From JABFXX01 sp036489755 (lineage in GTDB: Bacteria > Myxococcota_A > Polyangia > Haliangiales > Haliangiaceae), in NCBI GenBank assembly GCA_036489755.1, contig DASXFD010000042.1, positions 138,478 to 202,477 on the forward strand: DNA of 64,000 bases, in the 5' to 3' direction. The notes beneath the pieces are model-generated. The model worked only from the letters and a program-made list of their open reading frames with translations. It was not told the DNA's origin and did no database searches. Positions within the stretch are counted from its first letter, which is position 1. Every line of letters begins with the position of its first letter. This document shows positions 9,807 through 21,179 of the stretch, piece after piece. The position numbers and the translations under genes were made by a program.

Positions 9807-10541
9807 TCATCGCGGCCCTCCGAGGTCGGAGATGAACGTGGACACCAGCTTGCGCTGGTCATCGGGCGTGGCCTTGTCCTTGACGATCTTCTCGGTTGCC
9901 GCGACGGTCGCGGCGGTGACTTCCTTGGTGAGCTGGAACCGCGCCAGGTCGATCTCGGCGGCGATCCGCAGCTCGGCGTCGCGCTTCATCAGCGCGGCTT
10001 GCTCGGCGGCAGCCTCGAGAATGCGCGCCTTGTCGGACTCGGCGTCCTTGCGAATGCCGTCGACGAGCGCCTTGATCTCGGAGTCGACGCCCTTGATGCG
10101 CGCCTCGTACTCCTCGAGCTTGTGCTTCGCCTGATCGCGGAGCTTGGCTGCCTCGTCGAGCGCGTCCTTGATCTGATCGTGACGCTCCAGCGCGAGCTTG
10201 TTCGCCGCCGGTGCGCCCTTCCAGCCGAGCAGCGCGATGAAGATGCCGAAGTTGACGAGCATGAACACGAACGGCGGCGACATCGGCTCTTCTTCGTGGA
10301 GCACCGTGCCGCGCTTGTTCGTCTCGACGCCGTCGCCGTACTTGCCGCCGTACTCGTCTTTGCCGCCGTAGAAGACGTTCGTGTAGTTGAAGTGCTGGCT
10401 CGGATCCGGATCGACCGGCTCCGTCTTGCCTTCGGCATCGTCGACGACCGATTCGGTCTTGGGCTCGTCGGGCTGCGCGTAGACCTGCGCCGCCGTGAGC
10501 GTCGGCGTCAGCAGCAGGGCCGCGATGATGAGCTTCTTCAT
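9807..10541 (-). CDS. atpF: ATP synthase b subunit with N-terminal signal-like extension
   Basis: A 244-residue Fo b subunit. Unlike standard b subunits of about 160 residues, it begins with a signal-peptide-like segment (MKKLIIAALLLTPTLTAAQVYAQ) and about 60 hydrophilic, acidic residues before the usual membrane helix (PFVFMLVNFGIFIALLGW, about residues 88-105). The long charged amphipathic stalk helix (LRDQAKHKLEEYEARIKG and onward) and a normal C-terminus follow. The ATG overlaps the stop of atpF' (ATGA), fixing the start. The N-terminus presumably lies in the periplasm. Confidence 0.9.
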   Translation of the reverse strand: MKKLIIAALLLTPTLTAAQVYAQPDEPKTESVVDDAEGKTEPVDPDPSQHFNYTNVFYGGKDEYGGKYGDGVETNKRGTVLHEEEPMSPPFVFMLVNFGIFIALLGWKGAPAANKLALERHDQIKDALDEAAKLRDQAKHKLEEYEARIKGVDSEIKALVDGIRKDAESDKARILEAAAEQAALMKRDAELRIAAEIDLARFQLTKEVTAATVAATEKIVKDKATPDDQRKLVSTFISDLGGPR

Positions 10542-11008
10542 CAGTTGACCTCCCGGCCGAGCAGCCTGGATGCGAGCTGGCGCGCGAGCGTGTTGGCCTG
10601 CGGCAACAGCTGCAGGCGAGCCGCGTCGGTCTCGGCGCGCATCTTCGCGGTGGCCTCGTCGATCGCCTTCTGGGCCTCGGCGCGCGACGCGTCGGTGACT
10701 TGCTTCTCGTGGGCGGCGGCCTCGGCGCGGACCTTGCGGCCCTCGTCGTTGGCGGTCGCGCGCGCGATCGACAGCTGCTTCTCGTAGTCGGCGAGCTTGG
10801 CGTCGGCCTGGGCCGACATCCGCTCGGCCTCGGCGCGCGCGCCTTCGATGCCATCTTTGCGGCGCTGGCGCAGCCGCAGGTACGGCTGGAACAGCAGCGC
10901 ATTCGAGATCGCGAACAGGATCAGGAACAGCGCGAACTGGACAAAGACCGTGTAGTCGATGTCGATCAGCGGATGTCCCGCGGCGAGCGTGGCAAGGGCC
11001 TGATGCAT
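10541..11008 (-). CDS. atpF': ATP synthase b' subunit
   Basis: A 155-residue second b-type subunit, first gene of this operon. It has one N-terminal membrane helix (DYTVFVQFALFLILFAISNALLFQPYL, about residues 18-44), with the FxxFLxLxxxLxxxLFxPYL pattern of b/b' proteins, followed by a long charged coiled coil that forms the peripheral stalk with atpF. Its stop codon overlaps the start of atpF by 4 bases. The upstream region 11009-11147 separates it from a divergent gene and should hold the operon promoter. Confidence 0.9.
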   Translation of the reverse strand: MHQALATLAAGHPLIDIDYTVFVQFALFLILFAISNALLFQPYLRLRQRRKDGIEGARAEAERMSAQADAKLADYEKQLSIARATANDEGRKVRAEAAAHEKQVTDASRAEAQKAIDEATAKMRAETDAARLQLLPQANTLARQLASRLLGREVN

Positions 11009-11147
11009 GAGCGCAACCTATCGAGAATGCAGGGCTTGGCGCGGTGCTTATAGGCTTGGTGCCCCGCAGTGTCAACCAGTCGGATGCTCGTCGTGCCGCG
11101 GTCCGCGCTGCGACAATGCGCCGCGATCGCGGATATGATCGTGGGCG

Positions 11148-12089
11148 ATGCGCTGGCTGGTTGTTGTCGCGCTGATCGCCGGCAGTCACGTCGTGTTCGC
11201 CGACAACACACCGTGGGCAGCCGGCGTCTCGCAGCAAAATCAGGACGCCGCGCTCGCTCTCTATAAGGAAGGGAACGCGTTCTTCTCGCAGTCCCAGTAC
11301 AAGGAAGCGCTCGAGAAGTACGTTCAGGCGCTCGCGATCTGGGACCACCCCGCGATCCGCTACAACGCCGCGATCTGCCTCATCAACCTCGATCGACCCG
11401 TCGAAGCCTACGAAGATCTCGAGGCCGCGATGCGGTTCGGGGAGCCGCCGCTCGGCGACGATCTCTACAAGCAGGGCCAGAACTACAAGAAGCTGCTCGC
11501 GGGCCGGATCGCCGAGGTCGAGGTCACCGCGAAATCGCCCGACGCGCGCGTCACGCTCGATGGCCAACCGATGCTCACCGGAGCCGGTACCGGCACGCGC
11601 CACGTGCTCAGCGGCGATCACCAGCTCGTCGCGGAGAAGCCCGGTTACCAGACCGAGACCAAGCCGGTGCACGTCAACGGCGGCGATCACGTCACGATCG
11701 TCATCGACCTGCACCCGCTCGAGAAGGTCGGCGAGATGCGGCGCAGATTTCCGCGCTGGGTGCCGTGGACGGTGCTCGCCGCCGGCGGCGCGGTCGCGAT
11801 CGCGAGCCTGCCGCTGTTGCTCGACGCGCGCTCGGCCTACGGCAGCTACGACGCCGGCGTGACCATGTACTGCAACCCGTCGGGCTGCCCGCCGGCGCCG
11901 CTACCCAGCCAGTACGCAGCCGATCGCCACCACGGCGACATGATGCAGAGCATGGGCTTCACGGCGATCGGCATCGGCAGCGCGCTCGTCGCGTCGGGCG
12001 TGGTGCTGCTCGTGCTGAACCAGCCGCGCCTCGTGACGCCGGTCTACACCGGCGAAACGATCGGTCTGGCCATCTCGGGACGCTGGTAG
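11148..12089 (+). CDS. TPR/PEGA membrane protein
   Basis: A 313-residue exported protein. A signal peptide (MRWLVVVALIAGSHVVFA) is followed by TPR-like helices (about 30-120: ALYKEGNAFFSQSQYKEALEKY). A PEGA-type beta-sandwich follows (about 123-190: ARVTLDGQPM, HVLSGDHQLVAEKPGY). Two membrane helices come last (about 205-222 and 270-290), flanking a loop with a Cys pair. Such proteins in myxobacteria are thought to sit in the envelope with their TPR/PEGA part outside the cytoplasm; partner unknown. It is divergent from the ATP synthase operon and 14 bases upstream of the next membrane protein. Confidence 0.8.
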   Translation: MRWLVVVALIAGSHVVFADNTPWAAGVSQQNQDAALALYKEGNAFFSQSQYKEALEKYVQALAIWDHPAIRYNAAICLINLDRPVEAYEDLEAAMRFGEPPLGDDLYKQGQNYKKLLAGRIAEVEVTAKSPDARVTLDGQPMLTGAGTGTRHVLSGDHQLVAEKPGYQTETKPVHVNGGDHVTIVIDLHPLEKVGEMRRRFPRWVPWTVLAAGGAVAIASLPLLLDARSAYGSYDAGVTMYCNPSGCPPAPLPSQYAADRHHGDMMQSMGFTAIGIGSALVASGVVLLVLNQPRLVTPVYTGETIGLAISGRW

Positions 12090-12103
12090 CGCATCCAACG
12101 CGC

Positions 12104-12995
12104 ATGACCTCGCGCGTTGATCTGCGGTTGCGGCTGCGTCTTGTCGCCGCGCTCGCGCTCGTGTGGTGCGGCGCGATCGGTGCGTGGCTCGCGACGCATG
12201 CGCCACCGGTCGCCGCGGCGGCCGCGATCGATCTCACCGTGACCGCCGGCGCGGTCGCGTACTGGCTCGGCGTGCGCGGGCGAACGCTCGCGGCGATCGT
12301 CGCGGCGGGCGCGCTCGCGGCCAAGCTGGTGCTCGGCACGGTGCTCGTCGTCGCGGTCGCGCTCGAGCTCGCGACGCTGGCCGTGATCGTGGTGCGCGTT
12401 CGCACCGCGCGCCGCGCATGGCGAGCCGCACGCGATCATCGGCTCGACGCCGCGCTCGCCGCGGTATTGCCGCCGCTCGCCGCGTCGCTCGTCGCGACCG
12501 AGGTCCGCGTGATGGGCCACGCGATCACCGGTTGGCGCCGGCGCACGTCGCCCGCGTTCGCCGTGCATCGCGCGAGCGGGTGGTCGCTCACCGCAGGCGT
12601 GCTCGTCGGGCTCGTCGCCGCGGAGACGCCGGCCGTGCATCTGTTGCTGGTCGCGGTCGGCGCGCCGACGGCGGCGTGGATCGCGACCGCGCTGTCGATC
12701 TACAGCGCGCTGTGGATCGTCGGCGACGCGCACGCGTTGCGCCACGGCGGCATCGCGCTCGCCGACGACGTCGTCGTCATCGAGCTCGGCGTGCGGTGGC
12801 GGGCGCGGATCCCGTACGCGGCGATCGTTCGTGCGGTGCCTGGAGCATCGGCCGAGCTCGATCTGGCGATCTCGCAGGCGAACGTCGTCGTCGAGCTGCG
12901 CGAGCCGGCCGAGCTGATCGGCTTGTTCGGCCGCCGCCGGACCGCGCGCTCGCTCGCGCTCGAGCTCGACGACCCCGACGCGTTTGTCGCGGCTC

Positions 12996-13015
<20 letters not shown>
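12104..13015 (+). CDS. Membrane protein, unknown function
   Basis: A 303-residue protein starting at ATG 12104. It has about four to six hydrophobic helices in the first 210 residues (LVAALALVWCGAIGAWLAT, AAIVAAGALAAKLVLGTVLVVAVALELATLAVIVV, SLTAGVLVGLVAAET). A soluble C-terminal part (ALADDVVVIELGVRWRARIPYAAI onward) resembles PH-like domains seen in other bacterial membrane proteins. I do not recognise a named family. It overlaps the end of the convergent kinase gene at 12996 by 20 bases. Confidence 0.75.
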
Positions 13016-15700
<2,685 letters not shown>

Positions 15701-15704
<4 letters not shown>

Positions 15705-16942
15705 CGCGTCCGGTACCTCGCGAACAAGCCGTCGAGCTCGACGTACAGCGACTTGGCGTCGCCCGCGGCCTGGCTTCGCTTCGCGATCACCGCATCGGTG
15801 AGCTCGCGAAACGCGGCCTCGAGACCGGCGTGCAAGCGCTCGACGATCGCGCGCACCTCCGGCAGCTTCGACGACGGCTGCGAATCGGAGGTCAGCATCG
15901 CGAGATCGAGCTCGCGACTCTCGAGCTCGCTCTGCAGCTGCTCGACGTGCGCGATGCTGACGCCGAGCGTGGTCGCGAGCTCGACCACGACTTGGCGGAT
16001 CTGCGCGGTGAGCGCCTGCGCGAGGTCGCTGCCGCTCGTCGCGGCGAACAGATCCGACGGTCGCTTCGCGCGGCCACGCGCTGCGCTTTGCGGCGCGAGC
16101 AGCTCGGGCGACTCGAGCAGCGCGCCGAGCTCTGCGGCGACCTGCGCCGCGGTCGGGCGATCGCCCGGCTTCTTCGCCGCGCACGCGAGCATCACCTCGT
16201 CGAAGCGGCGAGGGATCGCGAGCTCGGGGCAGCGCTTCGACAACGGCTCGGGCGTCTCGTGGAGGTGCGCGTACACCATGATCACCGCGGGTCGCGCCGT
16301 GAACAGCGGCGTGCCCGACAGCGTGAAGTACGCGACGCCCGCGAGCGAGTAGACGTCGGCCGGCGGACCGACTGCCGCCGTCGAGCTCTGCTCGGGCGCC
16401 CAGTACAACGGCGAGCCCAGGACTTGCTCGTCGTCGGTGAGCCGCGTGAGCCCTTCATCGGCGGCGAGCTTCGCGAGCCCGAAGTCGATGATCTTCGCGC
16501 CGGCCGGATCGCCGTCCTGCAACAGGACGTTCGCCGGCTTGAGGTCGCGGTGGATCACGCCCTGCGCGTGCGCGAAGCCGAGCGCCGACGCGACGCGCGC
16601 GAGCACCGTCAGCGCGTCGGCGACGTCGAACGGGCCGCGCGCCTCGACGGCCGCCTGCAGGTCGAGCCCGGCGACGTACTCCATGCTGTAGTAGAACGCG
16701 CCCGACTCGAGCCGGCCGGCGTCGAGCATCTGCACGATGCCCGGATGGCTCAGCCTGCCGAGCGCGCGGACCTCGCGGCGAAATCGGCCCGTCGCCTGCG
16801 GCCCGGTGTCGCGATCGGTGCGGACCAGCTTGAACGCGCGCAACGCGCCGGTCTGGACGTTGCGCGCCAGGTAGACCTCGCCCATTCCGCCGGTGCCGAG
16901 CGTGCGGACGATCTCGTGCCCATCCACGAGCTGGCCGATCAC
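15701..16942 (-). CDS. Ser/Thr protein kinase with C-terminal coiled coil
   Basis: A 413-residue Hanks kinase. It has the glycine loop GTGGMGEVYLA, the AFK lysine near residue 38, HRDLKPANVLL, DFGLAKL, and an activation segment ending in SPLYWAPE. The kinase domain takes about 280 residues. The rest (LTAQIRQVVVELATTLGVSIAHVEQLQSELESRELDLAML) is predicted to form a coiled coil and has no membrane helix, so a cytosolic protein is likely. It overlaps the downstream kinase-NTPase gene by 4 bases. Substrates unknown; co-transcription suggests the two kinases act in one pathway. Confidence 0.88.
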
Positions 16943-16963
16943 GCGGCGATGGTAACACGCGCG

Positions 16964-17824
16964 TCAGCAGCGCTTCGCCGGGAACTGCGTCACCCTGCCC
17001 GTCGCCACGTCGACGACCGCGATGTCGCCTGCACGCGCACCACCGAACACCAGCACGAGGTGAGCGCTATCGCCCACGAGTGTCGCAACGCTGTTCGGGT
17101 CGCCTTTGCCGACGGAGATGTGCTTCACGAGCTTCCCGGTCACCACGTCCTGCAGCACGATCGCCGAGCCGTCGTCGGGCGCAAAGGCCCACACGTTGTC
17201 GGTGACGTGTGCCGGTGCGCCGCCCGTCATGAACGGCAATTGCGCGAGCCGCTTGCCGCGCTTCGTGTAGAGCCATTCCTTGCCGAGGGTGCCGTCGCCG
17301 CAGTCGACTTGCGTCACGTCGAGTGCGTCGCCGGCGAAATTGACGAAGCCGCACAAGCCGCCGCGTGGCAGCGCGAACGTCGCGACGTGGTTCGTGGATG
17401 CGACGTCGAAGACCTCGACGTAGATCGGCCCGCCGAGCACGGCGATCGCGGCGAGCGTGCCGCTCGCGTTCACCGCGCTCGCGAAGTTGATGCCCGGATC
17501 GATCTCGTGCTTCGCGACGAGCTTCTTGCACGAGCTGCCGTCGTGGTGACATACGGTGATGTCGCTGCCCCCTTCGGTGACGTGCGGCGCGTCGGGCGCC
17601 GGCACGAGCAGCGGCAAGTCTTTGCCCGCAGGCCCGGTCGGCTTCAGCGCGCCCGACGACAGATCGGCCGCGTAGCAGCTCTGGCCGTCGAAGCAGAACG
17701 TGACGCTCGTCGTGGACAGCCCGACCGAGTGCGCGTGATCGCCGCCCTTCACGCAAACCGGGTCGGCGTACAGCAGGCTCGTGCGAGCCAGGAACGCCAC
17801 GACGAGCCAACCGAGCGATCGCAT
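16964..17824 (-). CDS. Secreted protein, probable beta-propeller
   Basis: A 286-residue protein starting at ATG 17824 with a signal peptide (MRSLGWLVVAFLARTSLLYA). The mature part has repeated strand-rich segments (CFDGQSCYAADLSSG, VAIVLQDVVTGKLVKHISVGKG) like a beta-propeller, and several Cys pairs. No enzyme motif is seen. It lies between two kinase genes on the same strand: one base after the stop of the kinase at 17826, and 21 bases before the start of the next. It may be a periplasmic sensor or partner of those kinases; this is inference from position only. Confidence 0.7.
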   Translation of the reverse strand: MRSLGWLVVAFLARTSLLYADPVCVKGGDHAHSVGLSTTSVTFCFDGQSCYAADLSSGALKPTGPAGKDLPLLVPAPDAPHVTEGGSDITVCHHDGSSCKKLVAKHEIDPGINFASAVNASGTLAAIAVLGGPIYVEVFDVASTNHVATFALPRGGLCGFVNFAGDALDVTQVDCGDGTLGKEWLYTKRGKRLAQLPFMTGGAPAHVTDNVWAFAPDDGSAIVLQDVVTGKLVKHISVGKGDPNSVATLVGDSAHLVLVFGGARAGDIAVVDVATGRVTQFPAKRC

Positions 17825-17825
17825 C

Positions 17826-19244
17826 CTATTTGCGCCGCGCTCGCACCGCATCGAGCCGCTCGACGAGCGGCGCCAGCGCCGGATTCGTCATGAACTCCGG
17901 CAAAATGTCGTCGACGACGCCGAGCAGCGCGTCGTATGCGATGCGCAGCCGATCGAGATTTTCGGCGCGCAACGCGGCAACCGACAAGATGCCGTCGTCG
18001 AGTGCTTTCGCCCGATCGGCGTCGGCGACCGCCGTTTGCAAACGGACCTCGAGCTCGTGGGCACGCTCGACATCTTCGGGCCGGTCCGATGCGACGAAGC
18101 GCAGCTCGCCGAGCGCGAACCGCAGCGACGACTCGCGCTCGCCGACGGTCTCGCGCACCGCGGCCGCTTCGTGCTCGAGTGCATCCTGCGCGGCTTCGAG
18201 CCGAGCGAGCGAGCGCTCGTGATCGCGGAACGCGGCGAGCCGGCCGAGCAGCTGCGTGTCGTCGGCGCCGAGGTCGAGCAGCACCTCCGCGACCTGGCGC
18301 AGCGCGCCGCGCATGTTGCCGTATTTGTCGTCGAACGAGTCGCTCGTGAGCTCCTCGGGGCTGCGCTCGACGGGGACGTAGCGCCGGCGTGGCTCGGGGC
18401 GCGGCGTCGGATAGCCCGGCACCCGGCGCAGCGCCGCGAACAATTCCGCCGCCGACGCGTAGCGACGGTCCGGCTTCTTCTCGAGCAGGCGGAGCACGAC
18501 CGCGTCGAGCTCGCGCGGGATTTCCGGGCGCCGCGAGCTCGGCACCGGCGGCGGGGCTCCGAGGTGCGCGTCGATGATCGCGCTCGGCGTGCCGGTAAAC
18601 GGCGCCGTGCCCGTGAGGATCTCGGTCGCGAGGCAGCCGATCGCGTACAGATCGGTGCGCGGATCGTCGCCGGTGCCGGTCACGCGCTCCGGCGACATGT
18701 ACTTCGCGGTGCCCCAGATGATGTTGCCGCTCGACAGCGCGATGCTCTCCGACGTGTCGCCGGCGATGATCTTCGCCATTCCGAAGTCGAGGACCTTCAA
18801 CGTGTCGTCGGCGCCGACGAGCATGAGGTTCGCGGGCTTCAAGTCGCGATGCAGCACGCTGCGCGAGTGCGCGTGATGAAGCGCGTATGCGAGCTGCGCG
18901 AGGACGTGCAGCGCGCGAGAGACCGCGAACGGCGGCCCGAGACGGAGCAGCTCGTACAGCGTCGGGCCTTCGGCGTACTCCATCGCGATGTAAAAGCGCT
19001 CGTCGGGCAACTGGCCGAAGTCGTGAAGCGCGACGATGTTGGGGTGCCGCAATCGATTGACCGCGCGCGCCTCGCGGCGGAACCGCGACACGAACTGCGG
19101 ATCCTTCGCCGCCTGCGGCTTCAAGATCTTCAGCGCTTCTTTACGGCCCAGCTCGAGGTGCTCGGCAAGCCAGACCTCGCCCATGCCGCCGCGGCCGAGC
19201 TCGGCCAGGATCCGCCAACGACCGTGCAGGATCGAACCGATCAT
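17826..19244 (-). CDS. Ser/Thr protein kinase
   Basis: A 472-residue Hanks kinase. It shows GRGGMGEVWLA, ALKILK (Lys near 39), HRDLKPANLML near 133-143, DFGMAKI near 155, and an activation segment with GTAKYMSPE. The kinase domain ends near residue 275. The C-terminal 190 residues are charged helices (LEAAQDALEHEAAAVRETVGERESSLR) with no membrane span. It is divergent from the lipoprotein gene at 19281. All catalytic residues appear intact. Confidence 0.88.
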   Translation of the reverse strand: MIGSILHGRWRILAELGRGGMGEVWLAEHLELGRKEALKILKPQAAKDPQFVSRFRREARAVNRLRHPNIVALHDFGQLPDERFYIAMEYAEGPTLYELLRLGPPFAVSRALHVLAQLAYALHHAHSRSVLHRDLKPANLMLVGADDTLKVLDFGMAKIIAGDTSESIALSSGNIIWGTAKYMSPERVTGTGDDPRTDLYAIGCLATEILTGTAPFTGTPSAIIDAHLGAPPPVPSSRRPEIPRELDAVVLRLLEKKPDRRYASAAELFAALRRVPGYPTPRPEPRRRYVPVERSPEELTSDSFDDKYGNMRGALRQVAEVLLDLGADDTQLLGRLAAFRDHERSLARLEAAQDALEHEAAAVRETVGERESSLRFALGELRFVASDRPEDVERAHELEVRLQTAVADADRAKALDDGILSVAALRAENLDRLRIAYDALLGVVDDILPEFMTNPALAPLVERLDAVRARRK

Positions 19245-19280
19245 CCGCGAAGAGCCACGATGTTATCATCTCGCGCGGGC

Positions 19281-21176
19281 ATGCCGCGATATGCAGCAAT
19301 AGGCCTCCTCGCGGCCGTAGCGGGCTGTTTCGGGCCGAAGTCGCACGATTGCGCCAGCGACGGCGCGTCGTGGGTGTGCCCGGAGCAGCTCGCCTGCGCC
19401 GCGCCGCCCACGTACTGCGCGAACCCCATCGAGGTCGGCGCCTGCGATGGCCAGCCGAATGGCTCGCCGTGTCGCACCACGGACGTGCCCGACGGGCTGT
19501 GCGTCGACAACGCATGCCAACAATGCGGCGTCGACATCGAAGGCTGCCGCCAGGTCGGATGGAACGAAATGACGGTGCCGAGCGGCACGTACAACCTCGT
19601 CTACGCGGTCGGCTCGGGCGACGCATGGGCGGGCGGCCAGACGACGCTCGTCCACTACGACGGCGCGCACTGGGAAGTCGACGCCACGTTCCCGACGCTG
19701 ACCGGCGGCATCGGCGTGGTCAGCCTCGGCGGCACGAGCACGGGGCACATGTTCGCCGGCACGAACTCCGACACGGTCTATCACCAGGTCGGCGGCGCCT
19801 GGGTGGCGACCACGACGGGCGCGATCGGCAAGGCGGTGTGGGCCGACGGCGACGACGATGCGTTCGTGGTCGGCGTCGGCGGCGACGTCGAGCGCTACGC
19901 GGGCTCGGCATGGACGCCGATGACGTCGATGACCACGCAGACGCTCGTCGCCGTGTGGGGCTCGAGTGCGAGCGACGTCTATGCCGTCGGCACCAGCGGC
20001 GCGGTGATCCATTTCAACGGCACGAGCTGGTCGAGCTCGACGGTCGGCAGCGGCGCGCTCACCGCCGTGTGGGGCAGCGGGCCCAGCGACGTCTACGTCG
20101 GCGGCGCCGGCGGCATCTGGCACTCGACCGACGGCGCGATGTGGACTTCGCAGGACGGCAGCGACTCGGTCCTCGCACTGTGGGGCGACGCGAGCGGCGA
20201 CGTGTTCGCGGGCACGAAGACCGCCGGCATCCTGTACTCCGACGGCACCGGCCTGTGGGTGCCGCTGGTGTCGCCGACGATGGTGTCGAGCATCGGCGGC
20301 ACCGGACCGGCCGACGCGTTCGCGGCAACCGGCACGCAGATCGAGCGCTACACGGGTGCGTGCTGGTCGACGCTGCCGGCTCCGATGACCTCGGGCACGC
20401 TCTACGGCGTGTCGCTCGCGTCGCCGAGCGCGGTGTTCGCCGCCGGTGACTCCGGCGTCCTCGATCGCTTCGACGGCTCGGCGTGGGCGAGCGATACGAT
20501 CGGCGCCGACGACTGCCTCGGCGTGTGGGCGCGCTCGGCCGGCGACGCGTATGCGGTCAAGACCGGCCTCTATCATTGGGACGGCGCGAGCTGGTCGACG
20601 CAGACCCTGCCGACGACCGGTGACGCGCTCGTCGCGGTGACCGGCAACGCTTCGAGCGAGTACGCGCTGGGCACGCACCTTTACGCGAACACGGACAGCA
20701 CGTGGTCAGACGTCGCGACGCTCACGAGCTACGCACCCGCCGCGTTCTGGCTCGGCCCCGACGGAACCGTGTTCGTCGCCGGCATCGGGTTGTTCTCCGT
20801 GAGCTCGGCCGGAGCCGTGTCGCCCGTGTTCGCCGGCGACGCGAGCTGGAGCGCGATCTGGGGCTCGTCGCCGACCGATGTGTTCGCCGCGGGCTCGGGC
20901 GGCGTGATCCGCCACTACGACGGCACGGGCTGGTCCGATCCGATGGATACGCAGACGAGCGTCGACTTGGACGGGTTGTGGGGTAACGGCAGCGACGACG
21001 TGTTCGCGGTCGGCGACAACGGCACGTTGTTGCACTATCACGCGCAGCTGTGGTCGAGCATCGAGCCGCCGGGCGCGCTCACGATGAAGCTCTCATCGGT
21101 ATCGGGCTCCGGGTCGACGATCTTCTTCGTCGGCGACGACGGCACCGTGCTGCGGCTGATCGAATCCGCTCCGTGA
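19281..21176 (+). CDS. Lipoprotein with beta-propeller repeats
   Basis: A 631-residue protein. The Met at 19281 is preferred over ATG 19260 because it begins a compact lipoprotein signal, MPRYAAIGLLAAVAGC. A short Cys-rich segment follows. About ten repeats then carry the pattern WGSSASDVYAVG, then a glycine-rich turn, then HFNGTSW (for example WGSGPSDVYVGG, WGSSPTDVFAAG, WGNGSDDVFAVG), typical of secreted beta-propellers in myxobacteria and planctomycetes. Function unknown; surface binding is likely. It ends 3 bases before the convergent gene at 21180. Confidence 0.8.
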   Translation: MPRYAAIGLLAAVAGCFGPKSHDCASDGASWVCPEQLACAAPPTYCANPIEVGACDGQPNGSPCRTTDVPDGLCVDNACQQCGVDIEGCRQVGWNEMTVPSGTYNLVYAVGSGDAWAGGQTTLVHYDGAHWEVDATFPTLTGGIGVVSLGGTSTGHMFAGTNSDTVYHQVGGAWVATTTGAIGKAVWADGDDDAFVVGVGGDVERYAGSAWTPMTSMTTQTLVAVWGSSASDVYAVGTSGAVIHFNGTSWSSSTVGSGALTAVWGSGPSDVYVGGAGGIWHSTDGAMWTSQDGSDSVLALWGDASGDVFAGTKTAGILYSDGTGLWVPLVSPTMVSSIGGTGPADAFAATGTQIERYTGACWSTLPAPMTSGTLYGVSLASPSAVFAAGDSGVLDRFDGSAWASDTIGADDCLGVWARSAGDAYAVKTGLYHWDGASWSTQTLPTTGDALVAVTGNASSEYALGTHLYANTDSTWSDVATLTSYAPAAFWLGPDGTVFVAGIGLFSVSSAGAVSPVFAGDASWSAIWGSSPTDVFAAGSGGVIRHYDGTGWSDPMDTQTSVDLDGLWGNGSDDVFAVGDNGTLLHYHAQLWSSIEPPGALTMKLSSVSGSGSTIFFVGDDGTVLRLIESAP

Positions 21177-21179
21177 CGC

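Noticed and set aside
17781..19259. Plus-strand frame upstream of the propeller lipoprotein, in frame with it
   Set aside because: It is antisense to an intact kinase gene; the lipoprotein has a good signal peptide at 19281.
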